The notes under the pieces: model-generated
Told to the model about the DNA's origin: nothing
Databases searched by the model: none
The model's input: only the letters and a program-made list of their open reading frames with translations
Assembly (NCBI RefSeq): GCF_026343185.1
Contig: NZ_JAPEMA010000002.1
Location: 248,001 to 312,000 of the forward strand
Direction: 5' to 3'
From: Streptomyces sp. NBC_00091
GTDB lineage: Bacteria > Actinomycetota > Actinomycetes > Streptomycetales > Streptomycetaceae
Length of the DNA: 64,000 nt
Position numbers and translations under genes: made by a program
Part shown: piece after piece, positions 1 through 7,933 of the stretch
Numbering within the stretch: the stretch's first letter is position 1
How the letters are laid out: each line of letters starts with the position of its first letter

Positions 1-41
1 ACCACGAGGATGACGAATGCCATGGTCACTACGACTTCCAT
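1..41 (-). CDS. Start of a membrane protein, cut by the window edge
   Basis: Reading leftward from an ATG at 41, the first residues are M-E-V-V-V-T-M-A-F-V-I-L-V-V, a hydrophobic stretch like the start of a transmembrane segment. A purine-rich stretch (GGAAGAGAG) lies just upstream. Only about 13 codons are present, so no family can be assigned and the start itself is tentative. Confidence 0.4.
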   Translation of the reverse strand, partial: MEVVVTMAFVILV

Positions 42-353
42 CGCGCTCTCTTCCGTTCCTCTGCGTTCCGCTCTCGTTCCGCTCGTGCGACCACGATGCC
101 CTGACCAGGGGCACCTCCAACCCCGGGTTGAGCAAGCTCAGAGCTTTGGTCGGCCTTCGCGCAGGCGGCCGGCAGGGTGTCCGCTCGGAAACGTGGTGTG
201 CGCCGGTGCACCGGCGTGCGCCACGGGCGACCATGTGCGCGCCGTTGTGACGGCCGGGCCGGTTCCCTAGCGTGCTGGACGCAGGTCCGGCGGGGATGGG
301 GAGGCCTCGGCTTCTCTGCCGGACCGTCGTACGGACAGGACTCGAGGGGGAAC
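42..353. other. Intergenic region, divergent promoters expected
   Basis: About 310 bases separate the leftward gene fragment from the rightward acetolactate decarboxylase gene. Open frames here lack a start with a ribosome site and a recognisable product. I see no repeat or strong promoter hexamer. Confidence 0.5.
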
Positions 354-1136
354 ATGCCCGCATCGGATTCGAACCCGCCCGGCACGCCGGAGCAGCACGG
401 GGCACGCACTCGGCCCAGAGGACGGATCTTCCAGGCCTCGACCATGACGGCCATGCTGGAAGGCGTCTACGAAGGCACGACCACCATCGCCGAGCTCCGC
501 CAGCACGGAGACTTCGGCATCGGAACCTTCGACCGGCTCGACGGCGAGATGATCGTCCTCGACGGCCGGTGCTACCGGCTACGCGCCGACGGAACCGCCG
601 GCGAGGCCGACCCGGCCATGCGAACGCCCCTCGCCGCGGTGACCTACTTCCACGGCGAGCACGACTGGCGGACGAAGGAGCCGGTGGACGCCGCCGGTCT
701 GCGCACGCTGATCGACGACTGGCTGCCGAGCCCCAACCTGTTCTACGCCGTCCGCGTCGACGGGCACTTCGACCACATGATCACCCGGATGCTGCCCGAG
801 CAGCACCGGCCGTTCCCCCGGCTGATCGACGCGGTGGCGGGGCAGGTCATTTCCACCCACACCGACCTCGACGGGACCATCGTCGGTTTCCGCAGTCCCA
901 CCCACATGCTGGGGGTGGCCGCCGCCGGTTACCACCTGCACTTCCTCTCCCGCTGCCGCACCCGCGGAGGGCACGCCTACGACTTCGTGCTCCGCTCCGG
1001 ACGGGTGCGCGTCGACGTGGGATACGAACTGGTCCTGCGCATGCCGCGCACCCGGGACTTCAGCCGTGCTCAGCTCGGCCGGGGCGATGTCGCGGGGGAG
1101 ATCGAGGCGGTGCTCCAGGGCCGTCGCAGGCCGTGA
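354..1136 (+). CDS. budA: Alpha-acetolactate decarboxylase
   Basis: This 260-residue protein should convert (S)-2-acetolactate to (R)-acetoin and CO2 in the cytoplasm, an overflow step of pyruvate metabolism. Family signatures are intact. The zinc-ligand histidines sit at H194, H196 and H207 (in GYHLHFL and RGGHAYDF), and the conserved E65 and R145 are present; the numbering coincides with that of the well-studied Bacillus enzyme. The ATG at 354 is chosen because GAGGGGG lies a few bases upstream; longer frames exist but lack a ribosome site and family similarity. No acetolactate synthase or butanediol dehydrogenase is adjacent, so the gene stands alone. A hairpin follows the stop, separating it from the convergent SSI gene. 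Confidence 0.9.
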   Translation: MPASDSNPPGTPEQHGARTRPRGRIFQASTMTAMLEGVYEGTTTIAELRQHGDFGIGTFDRLDGEMIVLDGRCYRLRADGTAGEADPAMRTPLAAVTYFHGEHDWRTKEPVDAAGLRTLIDDWLPSPNLFYAVRVDGHFDHMITRMLPEQHRPFPRLIDAVAGQVISTHTDLDGTIVGFRSPTHMLGVAAAGYHLHFLSRCRTRGGHAYDFVLRSGRVRVDVGYELVLRMPRTRDFSRAQLGRGDVAGEIEAVLQGRRRP

Positions 1137-1151
1137 CGGAAGTCCGCGGGA

Positions 1152-1171
1152 CGGCCCCGGTCACGGGGCCG
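1152..1171. terminator. Bidirectional hairpin between budA and the SSI gene
   Basis: A perfect 8-bp stem (CGGCCCCG / CGGGGCCG) with a GTCA loop lies between two convergent stops. It has no T-tract, as is usual for high-GC actinomycete terminators. Confidence 0.6.
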
Positions 1172-1185
1172 GATGTCAGGGTGCT

Positions 1186-1611
1186 TCAGAACGCGAAGAC
1201 GGCGTTGCCGTTGAGGGTCGCGGACATGGCGCAGCTGTTGGAGAAGGTGTGCTTCCAGGCGACGCGGCTGCCCTGCCAGACGCCTTCGGCGGTGACGGTC
1301 ACGGGCTCGTAGTGCATCGGGCACGCGCGGTTCACGTCGGGGGCGGCGAGCAGGCGGTCGAAGGTGCCTCCGGTGGAGTTCAGGGCCGTACAGGCGGCCT
1401 CGGGGGCGGGGTGCGTGCCCTGTGCGGACGGCATGCAGCTGAGGACGGCGGCGCGCAGGACCCTGCCGCTGGCGGCCCCCTCCCCCTCGGCGATGGAGAA
1501 GACCATGGCGGACGGGGCGTACAGGCTGGTGGGCTTGGCCTCCGCCGTACCGGTGGCGCCGGCCAGGCACAGGAGGGCAGCGGCGGAGACGGCAGCGAAG
1601 CGGTAGCTCAC
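1186..1611 (-). CDS. Secreted subtilisin inhibitor (SSI family)
   Basis: This secreted serine-protease inhibitor of 141 residues has a Sec signal peptide ending near AEA (about residue 25). The four cysteines C59, C74, C97 and C127 have the 15- and 30-residue spacings of the two SSI disulfides. The reactive loop reads A-C-P-M-H-Y-E-P, placing P1 at M99 and P1' at H100; SSI itself has Met-Val there. The hydrophobic C-terminus N-A-V-F-A-F is also typical. I chose GTG 1611 because GTGAG lies at ribosome-site distance; an in-frame GTG at 1623 would add four residues. The gene is monocistronic, with a strong palindrome upstream that may control it. In Streptomyces such inhibitors are made around aerial growth and restrain extracellular proteases. 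Confidence 0.9.
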   Translation of the reverse strand: MSYRFAAVSAAALLCLAGATGTAEAKPTSLYAPSAMVFSIAEGEGAASGRVLRAAVLSCMPSAQGTHPAPEAACTALNSTGGTFDRLLAAPDVNRACPMHYEPVTVTAEGVWQGSRVAWKHTFSNSCAMSATLNGNAVFAF

Positions 1612-1640
1612 GACAGGACTCACTTTCGATACGAAGCTTG

Positions 1641-1669
1641 AGCGCGACAAATGCTTTCGTTGTCGCGCT
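1641..1669. promoter_or_regulatory. Inverted repeat upstream of the SSI gene
   Basis: Perfect 10-bp arms AGCGCGACAA and TTGTCGCGCT flank a 9-nt centre, about 30 bases upstream of the chosen SSI start. The position suits an operator or a 5' UTR hairpin; which one is not decided by sequence. Confidence 0.5.
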
Positions 1670-1890
1670 CCGGTGCGGCTGAGTCTGTCGGATGTGAAGG
1701 TGGGGCACATGTTCGCGGTCGGTTTACGGACAGCTCGTTCGAATATCGGATAGCGCGCGGTCGTTCGGGCAGCTCAAGCGGCGTTCGCCGCTCCCCTGTC
1801 CGTACGGAAACGGGGGCGAGGAGGGGAACGGCGGGCCGAACGGGGGTCGCTGACCTGGCGTCGGGCGTCCCGCGTTCACCTGAAGGCCAT

Positions 1891-2742
1891 TCAGCTTGTC
1901 CGGATCAGTGCGGTTTCCGGGCCTTCGGACCCGGCCGTGGTCGCGGGGGCGGTGGGGGCGTGGGAGGAGTCGTTCCAGTCGTCGTCGCTGACCTGGACCG
2001 TCGGGGACGCGCACGCGACGACGATGCCCAGGACCAGCAGCAACACGATCAGCACCTTCGCCGGCGTACCGAGGACCAGGGGGCGGGTACCCGAGCTCAT
2101 GGCCTGGGCGGGGAGGGCGGCGGCGGGCGGCGCGTCGCCGAACAGGCGCTTGGGGTAGGCGGAGGTCAGCATCATCACGTACGCCTGGTAGCGCATCCGG
2201 AACCGCGCCATCGCGGCGACGGCGCCGAAGGCCGCGGTGGGCATGCGCCCCAGCACGAGCGTGATCAGCCAGAACACCCAGCAGACGGCGGCCCAGCCGT
2301 ACTGGAGGAGGCTGGTCACGATCGCCGCCGGAATCATCAGGACGAGGCGGAAGAGCACGGCCAGCCGGTTCAGCTCGCCGGGGCGCAGTTCGATCCGGAC
2401 CGGATGGCCTGGTGCCTCGAAGGAGAAGGGCGGGTACTGGTCCACCAGCAGCATCGCGCTGGCGGCGACCCGGGTCTCGTACGCCAGGAACCCGCCGAGG
2501 AAACGGGCGATGCCGTCGGGCAGGCGGCCCTGGACCAGGGCGGCGAACCAGCCGACGATCGTCACGAAGAAGGCGGCGATGCCGAGGAGGGCCGTGACGA
2601 TCAGCTGCGGCAGGAGCAACAGCAGCCGCAGCAGGACGGTCCAGCGCCGCTGCCGGCCCGGCGGGGGGATCTCGAGCTCCGGCAGGTGCTCACCCTGCGG
2701 GTGTCCGGCGTCTGGCGGGCGGGGGGTCCAGCCTGTGGTCAT
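1891..2742 (-). CDS. DUF4389 membrane protein
   Basis: This 283-residue membrane protein has two similar halves. Each has a hydrophobic pair of helices (about 35-70 and 130-165) followed by a conserved amphipathic stretch, R-F-L-G-G-F-L-A-Y-E-T-R-V in the first half and M-A-R-F-R-M-R-Y-Q-A-Y-V in the second. Each then has a YP motif (D-Q-Y-P-P and S-A-Y-P-K). This is the DUF4389 pattern. A further helix (about 228-246) precedes an acidic, serine-rich C-terminal tail. The function of the family is unknown. The gene is isolated, with 223 bp to the next gene upstream. Confidence 0.75.
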   Translation of the reverse strand: MTTGWTPRPPDAGHPQGEHLPELEIPPPGRQRRWTVLLRLLLLLPQLIVTALLGIAAFFVTIVGWFAALVQGRLPDGIARFLGGFLAYETRVAASAMLLVDQYPPFSFEAPGHPVRIELRPGELNRLAVLFRLVLMIPAAIVTSLLQYGWAAVCWVFWLITLVLGRMPTAAFGAVAAMARFRMRYQAYVMMLTSAYPKRLFGDAPPAAALPAQAMSSGTRPLVLGTPAKVLIVLLLVLGIVVACASPTVQVSDDDWNDSSHAPTAPATTAGSEGPETALIRTS

Positions 2743-2965
2743 CGGGCGCTCCTGCCGTCGGTGGGGCGCGCGGGCTCACCCACCGGACGGTCCGACCGGG
2801 TCGGGCAGCCGTGGAACTGGAGGTTCCGCGCGTACGCCTTGCCAGGGGTACCGCGCGGAAGCCGCCTTTCCAAGGATCCCGGCTGTAGGTGGCCGCCCGT
2901 TGCCCTGAAGGGCCCCGCCGCCGTGGTCCCGCCATCAGGGAACGATCACCCTCCATTGGTGGAGG

Positions 2966-3832
2966 TCATCCGCCCTCGGCATCGGCCGGGGCGGCGACCC
3001 TGGCCAGGGCCAGTACGCCGGCGCAGATCAGGGCCAGGCCCAGGAGCTGGGGGACCAGCCACCACTGGGCCCGCAGGTGTTCCTCGTACAGCAGTACCCC
3101 CAGCGCGATGCTGACGCCCGCGTCGCCGAGGGTCAGTGCCGGCTGCGAGGCGACCAGCGGGCCGCCCTGCATGGCGTGTTCGAGGAGCAGCAGGGCGCAG
3201 ATGCCGCTCGCGGCGAAGGCGTAGGTCTCCCAGGTCGTCAGGAACGCGCCGATGCCGCCGCCGTCGAGTACGTGTACGGCCGACTTCATCAGGGCCGCCG
3301 TGAGCGCGTAGCAGACGGCGGTGGCCGCGCCGAGGCATCCTGCCCGCATCCGGCCGGGCGGCCGCCGCAGTCCGGCCACGGCCAGCACGGCCACCGCCGC
3401 GGCGCACGCCCCCAGTGCCAGGACCCAGCGGTCGAGCGGAACGTGCGTACGGTTCCCGGCCGGCGCGGCGGCCACCAGCACGATCCCGAGCCCGGCCACG
3501 ACTCCCGCCACGGCGAGCCACAGCGCGCCCGGCAGCCGGTGCCGGGCCATCAGCGAGGCGATCAGCAGGGCGAGCGGCAGCTCCAGCACGAACAGGGGCT
3601 GTACGAGGGCCAGCGCGCCCGTGGCCAGTGCCACGGCCTGTCCGACGCCGGCCGCGATCACCGCCAGGATCCCGCCGAGCCACAACGGCCTCCGCAGCAG
3701 GTCGAGGACGAGCCCGAACCGGAAGCCGTCACTCTGCGGCACGGTGAGCGACGCCCGCCGCTGGAGGACCGTCGCGAGCGCGTTGCTGAGCGCCGCGAAG
3801 AGTGCGAAGAGGACCGGCAGGAGGAAGCCCAT
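2966..3832 (-). CDS. DMT/EamA-type small-molecule transporter
   Basis: This 288-residue polytopic protein has about nine to ten hydrophobic helices in the two-fold repeat typical of the drug/metabolite transporter superfamily. The first half carries A-L-S-N-A-L-A-T-V-L-Q-R-R-A near the first helix, a pattern of the actinobacterial DMT branch. The start at 3832 follows GAGG eight bases upstream; the frame extends further upstream without similarity. The substrate cannot be told. The divergent PPOX gene begins 142 bases away. Confidence 0.75.
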   Translation of the reverse strand: MGFLLPVLFALFAALSNALATVLQRRASLTVPQSDGFRFGLVLDLLRRPLWLGGILAVIAAGVGQAVALATGALALVQPLFVLELPLALLIASLMARHRLPGALWLAVAGVVAGLGIVLVAAAPAGNRTHVPLDRWVLALGACAAAVAVLAVAGLRRPPGRMRAGCLGAATAVCYALTAALMKSAVHVLDGGGIGAFLTTWETYAFAASGICALLLLEHAMQGGPLVASQPALTLGDAGVSIALGVLLYEEHLRAQWWLVPQLLGLALICAGVLALARVAAPADAEGG

Positions 3833-3974
3833 GCCCCGATCCTCACCGCACCCGCCGCCGCTCGCCGCCGTGACAGGCCAGGACGACGCCGAGTGAACCA
3901 GGACGGACACGAGCGCGTACGGCGCTGTTCCGCGCGGACAGCCGGTCATCATGGGGCGGGGAAGGAGTTCTGCC

Positions 3975-4532
3975 ATGCCAGCACAGGGATCCGCCAAGCA
4001 GCCCACGACCGAGCTCGACGCCCGCTACAGCTCCGCGCTCAACCCCCGCCCGGGTGCCGCGGACGTGACCCCCACCGAGTGGGCCCGGGCCCAGCGGCAG
4101 CTGGAGGCCGCCGAGATCTTCTGGGTGTCGACGGTGAGACCCGACGGCCGGCTGCACGTCACTCCCGTGATCGCCGCCTGGCGCGAAGGGGTGCTGTACT
4201 TCTCGACCGGCCCGGGAGAGCAGAAGGCGAGGAACCTCGCCCATGACGGTCACTGTGCGCTGACCACCGGGGGGAACTCGCTCACCGCAGGGCTCGACCT
4301 CGTGGTGGAGGGCACGGCGGAGCCGGTTGCCGAGCCGGCGGTGCTGGAGGAGGTGATCGCGGCGTACGAGGCGAAGTACGGGGCGCACATCACCTCGCCC
4401 GAGGGCACCTTCCACGGGATCGGGGATGCCTTCCGCAAGGGGGACGCGGTGGTCTTCGCCGTGGCCCCGGCCACCGCCTACGGCTTCGGCCGGGACGACG
4501 GGGTCTACACCCATACCCGGTGGGTGTTCTGA
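3975..4532 (+). CDS. Pyridoxamine 5'-phosphate oxidase-fold protein
   Basis: This 185-residue protein has the FMN/F420-binding split-barrel fold. The core reads W-V-S-T-V-R-P-D-G-R-L-H-V-T-P-V, then A-W-R-E-G-V-L-Y-F and K-A-R-N-L. These are the usual strand and phosphate-contact motifs of PPOX-like flavin or F420 reductases. The chain ends with G-V-Y-T-H-T-R-W-V-F, as in many family members. It is probably a cofactor-dependent redox enzyme rather than true PdxH, because it is short and lacks the PdxH C-terminal signature. GGAG precedes the ATG at 3975. Confidence 0.8.
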   Translation: MPAQGSAKQPTTELDARYSSALNPRPGAADVTPTEWARAQRQLEAAEIFWVSTVRPDGRLHVTPVIAAWREGVLYFSTGPGEQKARNLAHDGHCALTTGGNSLTAGLDLVVEGTAEPVAEPAVLEEVIAAYEAKYGAHITSPEGTFHGIGDAFRKGDAVVFAVAPATAYGFGRDDGVYTHTRWVF

Positions 4533-4597
4533 GGGAGAGGCCCCCGAAGCCGGGGCGCGGGGTGCCCCGGGCACCGGCGTCGGGGCACCGTGGCCGG

Positions 4598-5854
4598 TCA
4601 GAACCGGCTGCTCGGCACCGGTCCCGGGGAGCCGACGGCCGCCCGGGAGCCGCCCAGCCAGAGCGGGGCGACCGCCGCGACGAACCGCTGGAAGGCCGCG
4701 TCCTCGTCCGCGGGGCCCTCTCCGTCGCCCGGGTCGGCCGCCGGGTCCGCGGTGACGATGTCCCGGGCGATGTCCGCCTCCGGCCGGTCGTCGGCCGGGC
4801 CGCGCCCGTCGGCGCCGAGCTGCTCGCCCCACGGCTCGGACCCGACCTGGCGCTGCAGGGCGCTGAAGTCCGCCGGAACGGCGGCCGGTTCGGTCCAGCG
4901 GTTGGCGTGCTCGTACAGCACCTGGCCGGGAGCCCGCTCGCGGAGCCCCGTCAGCAGCTCGGGGTCGTGGGCGCTCAGGTCGTAGGCCACGACCAGCGTG
5001 TCGGGGCGCCCCGGCGCGTACGGCTCCAGCGGCAGGCCGAGCAGTTCCGCGGCGGCGAGGGCCAGGATCCGGTCGGAGCGGCCGGGCAGGGCGCTCACCG
5101 CGGTGGGCCGGCGGCCCGCGGCGTCGAGGGCGAGCGCGAGGCGGCCGAGCCCGCGGCGGCAGGCGGCATGGCTGTCGCCGAGGTAGGCGTAACGGCCGGT
5201 CATGACAGGGAAGCCGTACGGGGAGAGGGTGCCGAGCAGGGTGCCGGTGAGGGCGAACTGCCAGCCGCGCAGGTCCGTCCGGTCGAGCGGCACGGCGCGG
5301 GTGGCTGCCTCGGCCCGGGCGAGCATCGCGCGCAGCCGGTCGTTGGCCCAGGACCAGGTGGAGTCGGCGGGCTCGGGCAGCCGGGCGGCGCGATCGCGGG
5401 CCGTGGCGAGGTCGCCCGCCAGGAGGGAGTTGTAGGCCAGCAGGTACCCGCCGGGCCAGGGCTCCAGCAGGGCCTCGTGCTGGAGCAGCACGGCGGCGGC
5501 CTCGGCATGCCGGTCGTCGGCCTCCAGCGCGGCGACGAGCTCGCTCAGCACGCGCCGCGCCCCGGGGGCCTGGCGCAGGGCCTCCCGCAGCGCCGGTACG
5601 GCGAGGAAAGCGATGCCGCGCTCGATGCAGAGGTAGCCGAAGTCGTAGAGGAGTTGGGCGTCGCCGGGCTTGCGGGAGGCCTTCTTGGCGGCGCGGGCCA
5701 GGTCGTCGAAGCCGACGGCTTCCGCCAGCGGGCGGACCTCGGCGGTCAGGTCGCCCAGGGGCGCGGTGTCGGCGAGGGGGCGCAGGGAGCGGACGGCTGC
5801 GGGTATGTCGCCGGTCTTCAGGTGACGTCGCACGTCGTCGAATGTGTTGGTCAT
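4598..5854 (-). CDS. TPR-like helical protein, function unknown
   Basis: The protein has 418 residues. The N-terminal half is built of paired helices rich in A, L and R, with tetratricopeptide-like spacing (for example L-L-Y-D-F-G-Y-L-C-I-E-R-G-I-A-F-L-A-V-P-A-L-R-E-A-L near residues 70-93). The C-terminal half is less regular, with an acidic low-complexity stretch before the end. I do not recognise the family. The start is ATG 5854, immediately preceded by an in-frame GTG; no strong ribosome site is visible. Confidence 0.6.
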   Translation of the reverse strand: MTNTFDDVRRHLKTGDIPAAVRSLRPLADTAPLGDLTAEVRPLAEAVGFDDLARAAKKASRKPGDAQLLYDFGYLCIERGIAFLAVPALREALRQAPGARRVLSELVAALEADDRHAEAAAVLLQHEALLEPWPGGYLLAYNSLLAGDLATARDRAARLPEPADSTWSWANDRLRAMLARAEAATRAVPLDRTDLRGWQFALTGTLLGTLSPYGFPVMTGRYAYLGDSHAACRRGLGRLALALDAAGRRPTAVSALPGRSDRILALAAAELLGLPLEPYAPGRPDTLVVAYDLSAHDPELLTGLRERAPGQVLYEHANRWTEPAAVPADFSALQRQVGSEPWGEQLGADGRGPADDRPEADIARDIVTADPAADPGDGEGPADEDAAFQRFVAAVAPLWLGGSRAAVGSPGPVPSSRF

Positions 5855-5879
5855 CACCGGCGATCATGTGCGGGCGGGG

Positions 5880-6058
5880 GTCTCGTCGCAACGCAATTAC
5901 GACGATGACGTCGTCGCCCTGCTCCGGGCGGTACACCGGGCGGTTCCCTGACGGCCCTGCCGGCCGCGCTGCCCTCGCTGCTCGGCGAGGAATGGCGGGA
6001 GTCCGGCAGCGCGGACGACCCGCACTGCCGGTACCTGGTGGATCTCACCGACTGGTGA
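5880..6058 (+). pseudogene. Possible gene remnant
   Basis: Two short frames look protein-like but are offset from each other. One reads N-Y-D-D-D-V-V-A-L-L-R-A-V-H-R-A-V-P and stops at 5952. The other, about 5951-6058, reads L-P-A-A-L-P-S-L-L-G-E-E-W-R-E-S-G and ends Y-L-V-D-L-T-D-W. They could be one small gene with a frameshift, or simply intergenic DNA. No start with a ribosome site is seen. Confidence 0.25.
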
Positions 6059-6074
6059 CCACCCGGCGGGGCCG

Positions 6075-6974
6075 CTAGCGCAGGTTCACCCACTTGTCGG
6101 CGCCGACGGTGACGTACGTGCCGAGGTCGGGGTCGGCGGTCGAGGCGTTGCCGAAGACCTTGAGCCGCTCGGACTTGATGAACGGCGTGTCCGTCTCGGG
6201 GGTGTGCACCTGGACCGGCGCCTGCCAGGCGATGGTCTTGCCCGGGACGCAGTCCACCTCGGTCCGGAAGAAGCCCTGGACGAACTTCGGCTGCTCCTGG
6301 CTGGCGGAGCCGCCGACCGAGACCTTCACCGGCTTGGTGCAGGTGACCGTTCCGTTCAGGGTGGCCTTGCCGGTCTTGGACAGCCTGCCGTTGCCGTTGA
6401 CGGTCATGCCCAGGACGACCGGCTTGGGCGGGGTGACGTCGTTGGCCATCAGGTAGCCCTTGAGCACGCTGCGGTCGTCGCAGTCCTGCTCGTAGGAGAG
6501 GTTGATCTTCTTGACGGCGGAGCCCTCGCCGAAGACCAGCTCGCTGATGGTGAACCGGCCGGTGAGGGTGGCGCAGCCGCCGTAGTAGCCGTTGACGAAC
6601 ATGCTGGGCTGGTCGAGGACGGTACCCGGCATCTCCGGGGTCTTCGCCGCGTTCTCGTACGTGCCGGCCGCCAGCGCCTGCCCGGCGGGCGCGGCCAGGT
6701 CCATGGTCCAGGAATCACCGGGACGGGTGATGGTGACCCGGAGGGTGCGGTGGTCGGCGGAGGCGGCGACGTCGATCTTGTCGCCCTGGCCCGGCCCGTA
6801 CCAGCGGGCCTGGTCGTCGAAGCCGTCGCCCTGGTCCCCCGACCAGTTGAACTCGCCCTGCGGCATCTCGGCGGCCTGGGCCGTGCCGGCGGTGGCCAGC
6901 GGGAGCGCGAGAGCGGCGGCGGCGAGCACGGCGGCCGTGCGGGCGGCGGCGCGTGCGGGCATGCGGAATTCCAT
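6075..6974 (-). CDS. Secreted protein, unknown function
   Basis: This 299-residue protein has a clear Sec signal peptide: a basic N-terminus, an alanine/leucine core and cleavage after A-Q-A near residue 35. The mature part is rich in beta-prone and glycine residues, with four cysteines in two likely disulfides (in G-G-C-A-T-L / E-Q-D-C-D-D and T-V-T-C-T-K / V-D-C-V-P-G). The C-terminal 100 residues resemble an Ig-like extracellular module. I do not recognise a named family. GGGGGG stands before the ATG. Confidence 0.7.
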   Translation of the reverse strand: MEFRMPARAAARTAAVLAAAALALPLATAGTAQAAEMPQGEFNWSGDQGDGFDDQARWYGPGQGDKIDVAASADHRTLRVTITRPGDSWTMDLAAPAGQALAAGTYENAAKTPEMPGTVLDQPSMFVNGYYGGCATLTGRFTISELVFGEGSAVKKINLSYEQDCDDRSVLKGYLMANDVTPPKPVVLGMTVNGNGRLSKTGKATLNGTVTCTKPVKVSVGGSASQEQPKFVQGFFRTEVDCVPGKTIAWQAPVQVHTPETDTPFIKSERLKVFGNASTADPDLGTYVTVGADKWVNLR

Positions 6975-7114
6975 GGTGTGTCCCCCCGTGAAGAACTGAA
7001 GATCGAAAGCGGTCGGCGCGAGTCTGCCAACAGAGGTACGAAAGGGGCAACAGGTGTGCGGGCCGAGGCGGTTCACCGCCGCGGGCGGACACACGCCAGC
7101 GACGGAGGCGGGCG

Positions 7115-7786
7115 CTACCGGGGCGCTGCGGACCCGGCGCCGTCGCGCGCGACGCGGCGCCGGACCTGGTCCTCCTGGGCGAGGCGCCGCAGCAGCTCGA
7201 ACACCGGGGCGCAGATCGCGAAGACGATGACCGCCCGCTCGGCCAGGGCCACCGGGTCGTCGAGGCAGGCCGCGCGCTCCAGGTCCAGCCGGGCCACCGA
7301 CTCGGCCAGCCTCGCGTAGGCGGCGAGCTCCCCCGGGGCGTACTGGGCGTCCAGCCGGCGCAGCTCCCTGAGGGCCGCCGTCAGCCCCTTCACGTGCGGT
7401 GACGTGTCGGGCGCCCGCCAGTCCAGGGCCGCGAGCAGCTCCGCCACCTCGGCCCCGGCGGTCGCGTCCGCCTCGGCCTCCTCCTCGCCGCCGTCGGGGC
7501 CCTGGGAGGCCACGGGCACGGGCAGGGCGTAGCTGATCGCTCCGAGGGCGCCCTCGGAGCTGTGGGACTGGTCGACGGCCCCGAGCACGTCACGGGTGGC
7601 GGCGATGGACAGGCCCCCGAGCGTGGTCAGTGCCTTGATCAGCCGCAGCCGCTCCGCGTGCTCTTCCCCGTACTCGGCCAGGGTCGCGGCGGTCGCCCGT
7701 CCCGCGGGCAGCAGACCCTGCCGCCGGAAGTACTTGATGCTGGCCACCGGCACGCCGGTCCGCCGGCTGAGCTCCGAGATCTTCAT
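7115..7786 (-). CDS. MerR-family transcriptional regulator
   Basis: This 223-residue regulator begins with the MerR winged-helix M-K-I-S-E-L-S-R-R-T-G-V-P-V-A-S-I-K-Y-F-R-R-Q-G-L-L-P (written here residue by residue). A second wing (A-E-Y-G-E-E-H-A-E-R-L-R-L-I) and a dimerisation helix follow. The C-terminal 120 residues are helical and have no metal-binding cysteines, so it senses an organic ligand or drug rather than metal. AAGGAAG precedes the start. It is divergent from the DUF3533 membrane protein, and the shared 147-bp gap holds overlapping palindromes, so it very probably controls that gene and itself. Confidence 0.85.
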   Translation of the reverse strand: MKISELSRRTGVPVASIKYFRRQGLLPAGRATAATLAEYGEEHAERLRLIKALTTLGGLSIAATRDVLGAVDQSHSSEGALGAISYALPVPVASQGPDGGEEEAEADATAGAEVAELLAALDWRAPDTSPHVKGLTAALRELRRLDAQYAPGELAAYARLAESVARLDLERAACLDDPVALAERAVIVFAICAPVFELLRRLAQEDQVRRRVARDGAGSAAPR

Positions 7787-7845
7787 ACGGCTTCCTTGCT
7801 GGTCACGCGGCCCGGTGTCCGTTGTCGGCGATCGGACATCACAGA

Positions 7846-7903
7846 TTGGACACCACAACAAGATACTGCCAGTATCCAGTGACTGGATACCATAAGTATC
7901 CAG
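7846..7903 (+). promoter_or_regulatory. MerR-type promoter/operator of the DUF3533 gene
   Basis: TTGGAC (7846-7851) is followed after 19 bases by AGTATC (7871-7876), the long spacer expected of a MerR-controlled promoter. Palindromes overlap the -10 side: GATACT-GCC-AGTATC (7862-7876) and the perfect 17-bp TATCCAGT-G-ACTGGATA (7873-7889). A further GTATCCAG half-site lies at 7896-7903. Confidence 0.6.
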
Positions 7904-7933
7904 CTCACCGAACGCAGCCGCACCGGAGAATCG

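Noticed and set aside
3843..5936. A 697-codon leftward frame overlapping the PPOX and TPR-like genes
   Set aside because: It is Arg/Pro/Gly-rich without any motif. The TPR-like frame on the same strand and the PPOX frame on the other explain the coding signal.
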